DNA of 6,343 bases from an uncultured Hymenobacter sp. (GTDB lineage: Bacteria; Bacteroidota; Bacteroidia; Cytophagales; Hymenobacteraceae): NCBI GenBank assembly GCA_937871705.1, contig CALMOO010000632.1:1-6343 (forward strand). Reading direction: 5' to 3'. Below the pieces are notes generated by a model that did not search any database, had not been told where the DNA came from, and saw only the letters and a list, made by a program, of their open reading frames with translations. Shown piece by piece: positions 1-5,130 of the stretch. A program made the position numbers and the translations under genes. How positions within the stretch are numbered: position 1 is the first letter of the stretch; each line of letters starts with the position of its first letter.

Positions 1-2
1 AC

Positions 3-238
3 CTATCCTTACTTTTGAGTAGAGACGCGGTAGTAGGCTAAGTAGGCAGGCGCGGGGTAAAATCGACGAGCTTCGCCGAAGATATTCCCGTAAGGCATTT
101 TGTAAACGGAGGCATACCGGTCAGCCACTCGCGCTGGCCCAGGTTGGTTTGTTCAATAGGTCCGCTAGCTAAGGTGAAGAGTGAGTCGCGCGATGTGCTC
201 GGAATTACGATGCCCTGCCCCGTAAGCCCCGCAACTGG
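3..238 (-). pseudogene. Decayed coding remnant ending in a serine-recombinase-like motif
   Basis: Two overlapping minus-strand frames are open and read like protein. One (codons 41-238, no stop for 66 codons) gives segments such as GQGIVIPSTSRDSLFTLA. The other (codons 12-152) ends YLAYYRVSTQK, then TAA (9-11), GGA, TAG (3-5) at the window edge. YxRVST followed by a Q-rich stretch is the N-terminal catalytic-serine motif of serine recombinases (resolvase/invertase family). If the two stops were once CAA and CAG, the reading would be YRVSTQKQGQ, close to the usual motif. No ATG sits close before the motif (the nearest in frame is 96-98), so this is either a broken recombinase joined to other coding DNA or the C-terminus of an unrelated protein that resembles the motif by chance. 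The remainder would lie left of the window. Confidence 0.35.
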
Positions 239-240
239 TT

Positions 241-447
241 ATCTCGCTATAATGTATGATATGCCTTATAAAAACCACTTAGTTCAAAACAACTATAGCA
301 CATAAAGACTTGACTAACAAATAGTAAGATTGGTATCAAATAGTACAATTCTTCAATTTTTATTCGTTTTTTATACTTTTTTTTGCTATCAAATCCCCTG
401 CTGTTTGTACCAAATAATACCCTTCTTTATAACGTCTTTAGTGACTT
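241..447. other. AT-rich gap downstream of rep, with a short direct repeat
   Basis: This AT-rich spacer separates the rep stop codon from the remnant to its left. It contains the nonamer CAAATAGTA twice (318-326 and 337-345, 19 bp apart), and CAAATAATA at 411-419 is a related copy. T-runs at about 365-385 are not preceded by a convincing GC-rich hairpin, so I cannot assign a rep terminator. I see no credible gene here; the open frame at 330-554 has low-complexity hydrophobic content and runs antisense into the rep 3' end. Confidence 0.4.
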
Positions 448-1683
448 TTATAGCACTTTTACGAGCCACTCGACTCCCTGACTATCCCGCTCCTGCCGGA
501 ACCCCTGGGACAGGTAGACGAGGTGCAGATTTTCTTCAAAAGTTGCGCCCTTAGCCATTTTTTTACGCACCATGGTGTCAAAGGCCTCACGCGCCTCCTG
601 GACCCGGTAACGAACGAACTCAGGTGTAGACGCAGGGCTACTAGCCGGCTTGCGGGAAGCTACCTTCTGACGCTGGGCCAGCGCCTGCCGGTATTCTTCA
701 AGTGAATGCCCCTTGGTGATAGCTATGAATACTGCCCCGGCCAGACTCTTAATTTTTCCTTGCTTGCTCTTAGTTCGCTGCTGCTGCACTACGTACTGCA
801 CATAGGAAGACTCTATTTCGCCACGCTCAATGAGTTCCCCGATGGCAGCCATGCTACTCGCTGAAACCCCTACCTCGAGCAGAGCCTTTTGCCAGTCCGT
901 GGTAGCCGGCAGGGACGGCAACAGAACTTCGCTGGTAACCGGCGTAAAGCGAAATCGAATTTCTTCCACGCTGTTGTTTTTACCCCGAACAAGTTCGTAG
1001 TCGAAAGCAAGATTAGTTTGCGCCAGTTCCCGTTGCGCCCGGTCCAGCACTCGCAGCTTAAAGAGTGGGAACTGCTTGTACTGACCTTCCAAATCTAACA
1101 CGCGCTTCAACTCGTCTACCCGGATAGTACGCGTCCCGAAGCTACCATACTGCTTCAACAACCAGTAGATGCGGTAGGAGTGCGCGCTCTTGAGCTTAAG
1201 CAGCTGCATCAACTGTGCCTGCGTGAAGTTGCCGTCATTGAGTTGCAGCAAGTGCTCGCGCACGCGGTCATTGAACCTGACTACCAGCGCCCGCTCCTCG
1301 CTGCTATAGTCAGCATAAGCCATGAGGGGAGTGTTGGAGAAGCTCGGCGCTACCTCCTCTAGGGCTTGTCCCCCTCGCTTCGCTTTTTTCTTACTGGGCC
1401 GCTCCACATAGATCACCCGGGAGGCTAGCAGCGCGCACATGTCCTTTAACTGCGCGTAATCGTTGCTGCTTGGCCGCCGGCCTGATACCGCCACCACTTC
1501 GGTTACCGGAATGCGCAACTCATGAAACTCGCTATCCGCACGGTCAATGCGCGCAAGCATGGCCATAAATAAGCGCATTTCCAGGGTCGTCAGGGCAAAG
1601 CGCGCATTAATCAGGTCGTTGCGCTGCACGACCAGCTTGCTGGTCGGCTCCGGCTTATTGTCGGCGAAAAGGTCCACTTGCAT
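448..1683 (-). CDS. rep: Rep_3-family plasmid replication initiator (iteron-binding)
   Basis: This 411-residue protein should bind the iterons beside it and open the origin for the host replication machinery. Residues about 17-46 (LVVQRNDLINARFALTTLEM, continuing RLFMAMLARID) match the conserved start of the first winged helix in Rep_3 (RepB/RepE-like) initiators. Residues about 153-250 form the second winged helix, with FTQAQLMQLLKLKSAHSYRI, then YWLLKQYG, and strand-rich DYELVRGKNNSVEEIRFRF. Basic SKKKAKRGG (97-105) looks like a surface loop. Residues about 260-411 form a long C-terminal part: a predicted helical segment (262-325), a Ser/Pro/Ala linker (about 342-355) and a charged helical end. 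This makes it longer than many Rep_3 proteins. The ATG at 1681-1683 sits about 45 bp from an inverted repeat that resembles half-iterons, which fits autoregulation. No clear Shine-Dalgarno is visible, as is common in Bacteroidota. The frame is intact and ends in TAA. The family is confident; the exact Rep subgroup is not. Confidence 0.93.
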   Translation of the reverse strand: MQVDLFADNKPEPTSKLVVQRNDLINARFALTTLEMRLFMAMLARIDRADSEFHELRIPVTEVVAVSGRRPSSNDYAQLKDMCALLASRVIYVERPSKKKAKRGGQALEEVAPSFSNTPLMAYADYSSEERALVVRFNDRVREHLLQLNDGNFTQAQLMQLLKLKSAHSYRIYWLLKQYGSFGTRTIRVDELKRVLDLEGQYKQFPLFKLRVLDRAQRELAQTNLAFDYELVRGKNNSVEEIRFRFTPVTSEVLLPSLPATTDWQKALLEVGVSASSMAAIGELIERGEIESSYVQYVVQQQRTKSKQGKIKSLAGAVFIAITKGHSLEEYRQALAQRQKVASRKPASSPASTPEFVRYRVQEAREAFDTMVRKKMAKGATFEENLHLVYLSQGFRQERDSQGVEWLVKVL

Positions 1684-1720
1684 AACGAAGGCTGGCCAGG
1701 CTAAAAAGCAATCAGCAAGG

Positions 1721-1728
1721 CAATAGTA
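1721..1728 (-). promoter_or_regulatory. Weak candidate -7 box for rep
   Basis: On the minus strand this reads TACTATTG, one mismatch from the Bacteroidota -7 consensus TAnnTTTG. It lies about 40 bp upstream of the rep ATG and overlaps the left arm of the dyad at 1727-1751. No good TTTG -33 box is seen at the usual distance, so this is only a candidate. Confidence 0.25.
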
Positions 1729-1751
1729 TTACAAAAAAAACTTTTGTAATA
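1727..1751. promoter_or_regulatory. Operator-like inverted repeat of half-iterons upstream of rep
   Basis: Arms TATTACAAAA (1727-1736) and TTTTGTAATA (1742-1751) are perfect 10-bp complements around AAAAC. Extended to 1753, the right arm reads CTTTTGTAATAGG, which is the tail of the iteron (CTTTTTGTAATAGG in the two inverted copies) minus one T. The dyad is therefore two facing partial iterons directly before the rep gene. In well-studied Rep_3 plasmids (pSC101, pPS10) a dyad sharing iteron sequence is where Rep dimers repress rep, while monomers bind the iterons. By analogy this is the likely autoregulatory operator. Confidence 0.6.
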
Positions 1752-1754
1752 GGC

Positions 1755-1876
1755 TTTCGTGCTTCTGGTAATAGGGCCAGCGTATAATTTCGTGCTTTTA
1801 GTAATAGGGATTTCGTGCTTTTAGTAATAAGCTTTCGTGCTTTTAGTAATAGGAGTTTCGTGCTTTTGGTAATAGA
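1755..1876 (+). repeat. Cluster of five direct 21-bp iterons
   Basis: The copies are at 1755-1775 (TTTCGTGCTTCTGGTAATAGG apart from no other change), 1788-1808, 1811-1831, 1833-1853 and 1856-1876. Start-to-start steps are 33, 23, 22 and 23 bp. The last four are thus spaced about two helical turns apart, on one face of the DNA, as expected for Rep monomers bound side by side. Copies two and four are exact (with A at the R position). Copy one has CT for TT and G at R, copy three ends AATAAG, and copy five has G at R and ends ATAGA. The constant core is TTTCGTGCTT/C and GTAATA. Confidence 0.92.
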
Positions 1877-1895
1877 CTTTGTTCTCAAATAATTG

Positions 1896-1923
1896 ATTAC
1901 AAGTGCGTTACGGCACCTGTAAT
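1896..1923. repeat. 28-bp interrupted dyad (11-6-11) inside the origin
   Basis: ATTACAAGTGC (1896-1906) faces GCACCTGTAAT (1913-1923) across the six bases GTTACG. Ten of eleven positions pair; 1902/1917 is the single mismatch. The words ATTAC/GTAAT and GTGC/GCAC are also the two halves of the iteron, in altered spacing. It may be a diverged, inverted Rep site, or a hairpin active during strand opening. The 11-6-11 layout is also that of Xer-type recombination sites, but the arm sequences do not resemble dif. Confidence 0.5.
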
Positions 1924-1934
1924 ATAGGTAATAG

Positions 1935-2000
1935 TCATAAAAAAGGAAACTACCGTTTAAAAAGGAGTTTTTTTTTAATTTGCTATAAATTAGCTACTTA
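1935..2000. other. AT-rich tract, candidate DNA unwinding element
   Basis: This stretch between the fifth and sixth iterons has runs of A, a run of nine or more T (about 1969-1977) and very few G or C in 1961-1990. Iteron origins normally melt at an AT-rich segment beside the iteron cluster, so this is the most likely opening site. A second AT-rich stretch lies at about 2090-2150. Confidence 0.55.
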
Positions 2001-2057
2001 AGGTTGGGTTGAAAAGCTCACTCAGCAGAGGGTCGTAAATTAGGCCGCGCAGCGAGT

Positions 2058-2078
2058 TTTCGTGCTTTTGGTAATAGG
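2058..2078 (+). repeat. Isolated sixth direct iteron
   Basis: This copy reads TTTCGTGCTTTTGGTAATAGG, the full consensus with G at the R position. It stands 182 bp from the end of the main cluster, on the far side of the AT-rich tract, in the same orientation. Confidence 0.88.
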
Positions 2079-2092
2079 GTTTGCAGAAAGCT

Positions 2093-2101
2093 TTATCAAC
2101 A
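2093..2101 (+). promoter_or_regulatory. DnaA-box-like site
   Basis: TTATCAACA differs at one position from the standard DnaA box TTATCCACA. It lies 15 bp after the sixth iteron and next to AT-rich sequence, which is the expected context for DnaA help at an iteron origin. A single one-mismatch nonamer is weak evidence by itself. Confidence 0.4.
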
Positions 2102-2171
2102 TAACTAATTGACAAACAAAGCTTTAAAAATGAATTAGCTTTTCAAATCTCTCTGCTCAGGCTACAGCAGG

Positions 2172-2192
2172 CCTATTACAAAAAGCACGATT
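2172..2192 (-). repeat. Inverted iteron 1
   Basis: On the minus strand this reads CGTGCTTTTTGTAATAGG preceded by AA instead of TT, so 18-19 of 21 positions match the iteron consensus. T replaces the R position. It faces the six direct copies. Confidence 0.85.
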
Positions 2193-2233
2193 AAAGCTCT
2201 CTCAACTCTATTCCCGCTACCAAGGGCACACGG

Positions 2234-2254
2234 CCTATTACAAAAAGCACGAAA
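2234..2254 (-). repeat. Inverted iteron 2
   Basis: On the minus strand this reads TTTCGTGCTTTTTGTAATAGG, a full copy with T at the variable position, as in the other inverted copy. The two inverted iterons are 62 bp apart start to start, near six helical turns, and share G-GCCTATTACAAAAAGCACGA context. They mark the outer edge of the origin. Confidence 0.88.
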
Positions 2255-2676
2255 ATTGGCATCGCCAGCTGACAGTTTGGGAGCGAGGCTTGAAAGCCAG
2301 CGTATAGGTCACCTGAGCTAGTCGGAACAACTCGAGGGTGGTTTAGCAGCAGCAAACGGTAAGTAGGCTTGCCCCCTCCTACCCCTGTCCGATAAAACGT
2401 CACTACCCAATCGGATAGAAGTTGTCGGCCGCATTGCGTACTTCATTCACTTGATTGCGCCTATCAAAAACGTGAGTACCTGTTACAGCACACAGCTATT
2501 GATAAGTAATCGAAGCTGCAGCGAACCATGGCAGGTCACACTTTTAAAAGTTAGTCGTAGGTCGTGAACTAGGAGCAGTAAGCTATTGAGTGGTCAAGAC
2601 AATCCTTGGTGAGAACACCCCAGCCCCTCCCCTACTCAGCCGTTACTTAAACTGCACGGCTAGTAAATCGGCTGGG
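2255..2676. other. Gene-free spacer between origin and partition operon
   Basis: I find no credible gene in these 420 bases. A minus-strand open frame at 2191-2403 (70 codons) runs straight through both inverted iterons and encodes nothing recognisable, so I treat it as chance. The only notable items are the 12-bp palindrome ACTTTTAAAAGT (2540-2551) and the small dyad at 2638-2661. Confidence 0.5.
2638..2661. terminator. Weak hairpin downstream of the partition operon
   Basis: AGCCGT (2638-2643) pairs with ACGGCT (2656-2661) around a 12-base loop, starting 16 bases after the minus-strand stop of the 136-residue gene. Position suits a terminator for parA and its partner, but the stem is short and no T-run follows on the minus strand. 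Confidence 0.25.
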
Positions 2677-3087
2677 TTATTTAGTGCGCCTTTTCTGACG
2701 GCGATTAAGCTCGGCTTCCTCTTTAGCTGTCAGGATAGCTTCCTGTTCCGGTGGCAGCGGCTCTCGCGCCTGAGGCTTATCTTGTAGGTAGGTAACTAAG
2801 GCACGCTCCAAAACATCTTGGAGAGACAACCGTGCCATGTACGCATACGTGAACCACTCCCGAAACACGGCAGGAGGCAAATTATTGGTAAAAGGAATGC
2901 GCAGGGGCTTCCCTTCATCCATGCTCTCTATACTTATGGCATGTGTGGTACGTATCGCACTTACGGTATTGTCTGCCAGTGGCGCTTGAGGGATGGCTTG
3001 CTCGCGCGCTACCGGGGGGTGTAGAATATCGTCATGGCTGGTCGTGGACGAAGTCAGCCGAATGGGAGGCATTTTCTTAGGCGGCAT
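2677..3087 (-). CDS. Probable centromere-binding partner of ParA (ribbon-helix-helix-like)
   Basis: I do not recognise this 136-residue protein by sequence. Its position as the gene right after parA makes it the natural ParB-type partner. Its ATG (3085-3087) overlaps the parA stop in TAATG, so translation is probably coupled. Residues 1-58 are rich in Pro/Ser/Thr and look disordered. Residues about 59-102 fit a ribbon-helix-helix pattern: a strand LRIPFTNNLP (62-71), a first helix AVFREWFTYAYMAR (73-86), a short turn, and a second helix SLQDVLERALVTYL (88-101) with the usual hydrophobic spacing. The tail (about 103-136) is highly charged, ending NRRQKRRTK. Type Ib plasmid systems pair a short ParA with just such a small RHH protein with a flexible N-terminus (ParG, omega). 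The gene being real is near certain; the role is inferred from fold pattern and context. Confidence 0.85.
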   Translation of the reverse strand: MPPKKMPPIRLTSSTTSHDDILHPPVAREQAIPQAPLADNTVSAIRTTHAISIESMDEGKPLRIPFTNNLPPAVFREWFTYAYMARLSLQDVLERALVTYLQDKPQAREPLPPEQEAILTAKEEAELNRRQKRRTK

Positions 3088-3911
3088 TAGATAAGATTTA
3101 GACAGGTAAGAAATTCTTCCGTGAGTGCACGGTAGTCAGCTGCCCCATTAGAACTGGGTGCCCAGTCGTAGATAGGCTGCTGGCCCGCTTGGGATTCGTC
3201 CAAGGCAACATTTTCCCGGATGGTCTGCTGCATGACCAATTTGCCGAGTACCGGGTCCGCTTCGAGTGCGCGGGCATACTGATGATGCAGCGCCTTGCGA
3301 TAAGTACGGGCATACTTTGTAAAGAAGATACCCCCAATGCGCAGATGCGGGTTAAAATTCCGGCGAATGACACCCACCATCTCTACTACTTTAGTCAGGC
3401 CTTCGCTGTTGAAATAATTTGGCTGAAGGGGAATGAATACGGCCTCACTGGCCACCATCGCCGCCACCGCCAAGGTACCCAGATAGGGCGAAGTATCAAT
3501 GAGCACGAAATCAAAGTTCGCCGGCATCAACTCGTTCCCTGCTCCACGGGCCTGGCCGCCAGCTAACGTGGTAGTAAGTTCCTGGAGGGCGTTGCGAAAA
3601 AACCAGCCATAATCCATTTCCTGACCCAGTAGCTTCTCCTGCCTCGTCAGGTCTTCGCCTGCCGTCACGCAGTATAGATTAGGGGTTGCTGCATTGATTT
3701 GGGGGCTTAAGCCATTAGCAGTAGCTAATGCAGCGGCCAGTGATCCTGGAACGGCTGGCAAGCCAGCGATAGTGGAACTAGCATTGCCCTGCGGGTCGGC
3801 ATCTATCAATAAAGTCTGGTAGCCGAGTTGCGCCAGCCGGTGGGCAATAGCCAAGACGGAGGTTGTTTTACCGACGCCACCCTTTCGGTTGGCAAACGTG
3901 ATGATGCGCAT
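3087..3911 (-). CDS. parA: ParA-family plasmid partition ATPase
   Basis: This is a deviant-Walker ATPase that would position plasmid copies on the nucleoid. Numbering from the chosen ATG (274 residues): deviant Walker A KGGVGKTT at 10-17 with signature Lys10 and catalytic Lys15, Walker A' LLIDADPQGNAS at 34-45, Walker B FVLIDTSP at 135-142, and IRENVALDES near 231-240 as in Soj/ParA proteins. There is no N-terminal helix-turn-helix domain, which fits the short type Ib class, where the partner rather than ParA controls the operon. The frame extends 13 codons further to a TTG at 3948-3950. I prefer ATG 3909-3911 because MRIITFANRKGG begins like the family, and a TAnnTTTG box at 3938-3945 would start transcription downstream of the TTG. 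It is first in an operon with the 136-residue gene, and AT-rich dyads lie upstream. The exact parS cannot be fixed. Confidence 0.95.
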   Translation of the reverse strand: MRIITFANRKGGVGKTTSVLAIAHRLAQLGYQTLLIDADPQGNASSTIAGLPAVPGSLAAALATANGLSPQINAATPNLYCVTAGEDLTRQEKLLGQEMDYGWFFRNALQELTTTLAGGQARGAGNELMPANFDFVLIDTSPYLGTLAVAAMVASEAVFIPLQPNYFNSEGLTKVVEMVGVIRRNFNPHLRIGGIFFTKYARTYRKALHHQYARALEADPVLGKLVMQQTIRENVALDESQAGQQPIYDWAPSSNGAADYRALTEEFLTCLNLI

Positions 3912-3937
3912 AAAAGCAAAAGGGAATGATACGAAGC

Positions 3938-3945
3938 CAAAGGTA
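3938..3945 (-). promoter_or_regulatory. Candidate Bacteroidota -7 promoter box for parA
   Basis: The minus strand reads TACCTTTG, a full match to TAnnTTTG. It ends 26 bases before the preferred parA ATG, giving a short leader. No clear TTTG -33 box is present at standard distance. The dyad half TTATCATAC (3954-3962) lies where the -33 region would be, so a repressor bound there could block the promoter. Confidence 0.5.
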
Positions 3946-3953
3946 GCCAATAA

Positions 3954-4007
3954 TTATCATACTTTTCATATTTATTGCAAGTACCGTATTTGTTATACGT
4001 ATGATAA
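3954..4007. promoter_or_regulatory. parA-proximal dyad with a TACGTA core, candidate operator
   Basis: TTATCATAC (3954-3962) is the exact reverse complement of GTATGATAA (3999-4007), 36 bp apart. The right half overlaps the 8-bp palindrome ATACGTAT (3995-4002). CGTAT also occurs at 3985-3989. The sites are just upstream of the candidate parA promoter, where an operon repressor or centromere-binding protein would act. Confidence 0.45.
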
Positions 4008-4034
4008 ATATTGTAAAGATCAACGTCATTCTTT

Positions 4035-4153
4035 ATACGTGCGATACGCATAGCGCAGGTTCATAGCCCGGGAAACTAGGCTGTGGTTACGTAATAGCCT
4101 GAAATAAGGGCTATAGAGTAAACTATAATTTCCATACGCATAGCACGTATGGA
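4035..4153. repeat. ATACG-rich repeats and small dyads upstream of parA
   Basis: ATACG occurs at 4035-4039 and 4044-4048, and ATACGCATAGC is repeated exactly at 4044-4054 and 4134-4144. The second copy sits in a dyad TCCATACG (4131-4138) / CGTATGGA (4146-4153) with a 7-base spacer. ATAGCC (4094-4099) and GGCTAT (4109-4114) form another stem directly after a TACGTA (4088-4093). The clustering of one word in both orientations suggests binding sites for one protein, most simply the product of the gene after parA. Confidence 0.45.
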
Positions 4154-4177
4154 GATAACTTATTTTTGAAACCGATA

Positions 4178-4218
4178 ATTGTACGTACGGTAAGTATAAT
4201 ACTTACCGTACGTACAAT
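4178..4218. repeat. Perfect 41-bp palindrome upstream of parA
   Basis: The 20-base arms ATTGTACGTACGGTAAGTAT (4178-4197) and its exact reverse complement (4199-4218) face each other across a single A at 4198. GTACGTAC occurs in each arm (4181-4188 and 4208-4215). No T-run follows on either strand and the stem is AT-rich in places, so a simple terminator is unlikely. A cruciform-prone centromere, operator or strand-transfer site is more likely. A smaller dyad GTGCATA/TATGTAC (4244-4260) lies to its right. Confidence 0.75.
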
Positions 4219-4296
4219 AATTTCTAGACGCATCATAAATACAGTGCATATAGTATGTACATAGCCTCGCTAGTAGGTTTATTTCACAACAAGAAA

Positions 4297-4512
4297 TCAG
4301 GAAATGCTGGCGGTAACACAGTCCAAAGACGGGTGCATCCTACTCACAAAAACCAGAATATGCGCAGCTAGTTCACCAGCATCGTGTAGCCAAGCAGCGA
4401 CTAACTGTTAACTAAAGAGCCGCTCCACGAAGTGCTGGTCATAGCATACCTTACCTATTGTGGGAGGGATCAAAAAGCTGCACTAGAGTCCCAATGCTTG
4501 CCTCCCGTTTTC
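4297..4512 (-). other. Possible coding remnant, very weak
   Basis: One minus-strand frame reads plausibly as protein (for example IPPTIGKVCYDQHFVERLF, then LVAAWLHDAGELAAHILVF) but has TAG at 4483-4485 and TAA at 4408-4410 before TGA at 4297-4299. Two stops in 72 codons is close to chance, and I recognise no family. I list it so the gap is described; it may be noncoding. Confidence 0.15.
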
Positions 4513-4566
4513 CTACGTGTTCTGCTGGTGAGAAGCTCCCACTCTAATCACAGCGTAGATAGGGTG

Positions 4567-4680
4567 TCATGTTAGGGGATAGCAGCAAAGATTTTTCCTA
4601 CTCCTAACCGTGGGGCCAGCCCTCAAAACACGGGGATGAAGTGGAACAATTACCCCCCGTGGGGCCAAGACTCGCCGAGG
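4567..4680. mobile_element. Possible end fragment of an IS21-type element
   Basis: The 11-mer CCGTGGGGCCA is repeated exactly at 4608-4618 and 4657-4667, 49 bp apart, around GATGAAGTGGAACAATTACC (4635-4654). Phrases of the type GTGG-ACAATTACC, with short internal repeats near the terminus, are what I associate with IS21-family ends. There is no istA or istB nearby, so at most an end remains. Identification rests on recall of a motif style, not on an alignment. Confidence 0.25.
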
Positions 4681-4717
4681 AATCCTATTGCGGGCTAACC
4701 ACAAGTCTACCGTTACA

Positions 4718-4742
4718 ACTCGAGAAGTACTGCTTCCCGAGT
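4718..4742. repeat. 25-bp imperfect hairpin
   Basis: ACTCG-A-GAAG (4718-4727) pairs with CTTC-C-CGAGT (4733-4742) around TACTG, with one A/C mismatch. No T-run follows on either strand. A TACGTA lies immediately after it (4746-4751). Its function is unknown. Confidence 0.4.
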
Positions 4743-4855
4743 CCCTACGTACCTGGATGGCTCGTTGCTAGTGGATAAAGCGCCTACTAGGCATTGGAGG
4801 GTAGGTAATCTGGTTCGAAAGCTGATATATATCGACCCTGTCTCTACTCCGTATA

Positions 4856-4890
4856 ATACGTATCAAAATTATGATAATTATAATACGTAT
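4856..4890. repeat. Near-perfect 35-bp palindrome with paired ATACGTAT
   Basis: ATACGTAT occurs at 4856-4863 and 4883-4890, both within TATAATACGTAT. The whole segment is symmetric about G4873, with the 13-bp AATTATGATAATT (4867-4879) at its centre. Only the pairs 4864/4882 and 4866/4880 fail. The two TACGTA hexamers start 27 bp apart, exactly as in the palindrome at 4178-4218, although the inner 21 bases differ. This suggests a second site for the same DNA-binding protein. Confidence 0.65.
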
Positions 4891-4914
4891 AAAATATTAA
4901 ATTCATTCAGTTGA

Positions 4915-5130
4915 GCATCCAGCGAGGGGCAGCCTTTCGCCTCCTCTAGTGCACCGAAAGCCCGTATACACCCCTGCCTAGCGGGCATGGGCCGCCTGGA
5001 ACAGGATCAATTTGGTAACAATGGCGGTGGCGCTGCACTCAACTACCAGCAGCTCCGTCCGCTTAAAAGCCAGCACAGAGGAAAATTACTCCGGGTTCAG
5101 GTAAGTTGGGGGTTGTCTGCCTTGGCATAA
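4915..5130. other. Ambiguous coding-like stretch, both strands
   Basis: The plus frame is open for 71 codons (only ATG at 4987-4989, then 47 residues). The minus frame 4978-5163 is also nearly open, starting MRKGRRVCSEPLCQGR and continuing after one TAA (5086-5088) with LAFKRTELLVVECSA. Either could be a gene remnant; base composition does not decide. No family is recognised and no intact gene is called. Confidence 0.2.

Larger units (their letters stand above)
1727..2254. other. Plasmid replication origin (oriV)
   Basis: The segment between rep and the gene-free stretch to its right holds all parts of an iteron origin. There are eight copies of a 21-bp iteron (six direct, two inverted), an AT-rich tract between iterons five and six, a DnaA-box-like site after iteron six and an operator-like dyad next to rep. 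The iteron consensus on the plus strand is TTTCGTGCTTTTRGTAATAGG. The exact opening site cannot be fixed from sequence alone. Confidence 0.85.

Noticed and set aside
330..554. Plus-strand 74-codon hydrophobic frame
   Set aside because: Low-complexity Phe/Leu/Ile content from AT-rich DNA, overlapping the rep 3' end antisense; no signal of a real membrane peptide gene beyond composition.
1755..2254. CRISPR array
   Set aside because: The repeats are 21 bp with 1-12 bp gaps or irregular long gaps, in two orientations, next to a Rep gene; they are iterons.
2191..2403. Minus-strand 70-codon open frame in the origin
   Set aside because: It reads through both inverted iterons, so its codons there are fixed by repeat sequence; the product is not recognisable and no promoter or ribosome site supports it.
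3189..3566. 125-codon plus-strand frame antisense to parA
   Set aside because: parA is intact on the other strand with all ATPase motifs; the antisense frame is a by-product of its codon bias.
3806..4051. Minus-strand 81-codon frame overlapping the parA start
   Set aside because: It is out of frame with parA and its Tyr/Asn-rich start is translated from the AT-rich dyad region; parA explains the sequence.
4770..4778. DnaA-box-like TTATCCACT on the minus strand
   Set aside because: It is 2.5 kb from the iterons, a single copy, and has no AT-rich or iteron context nearby.
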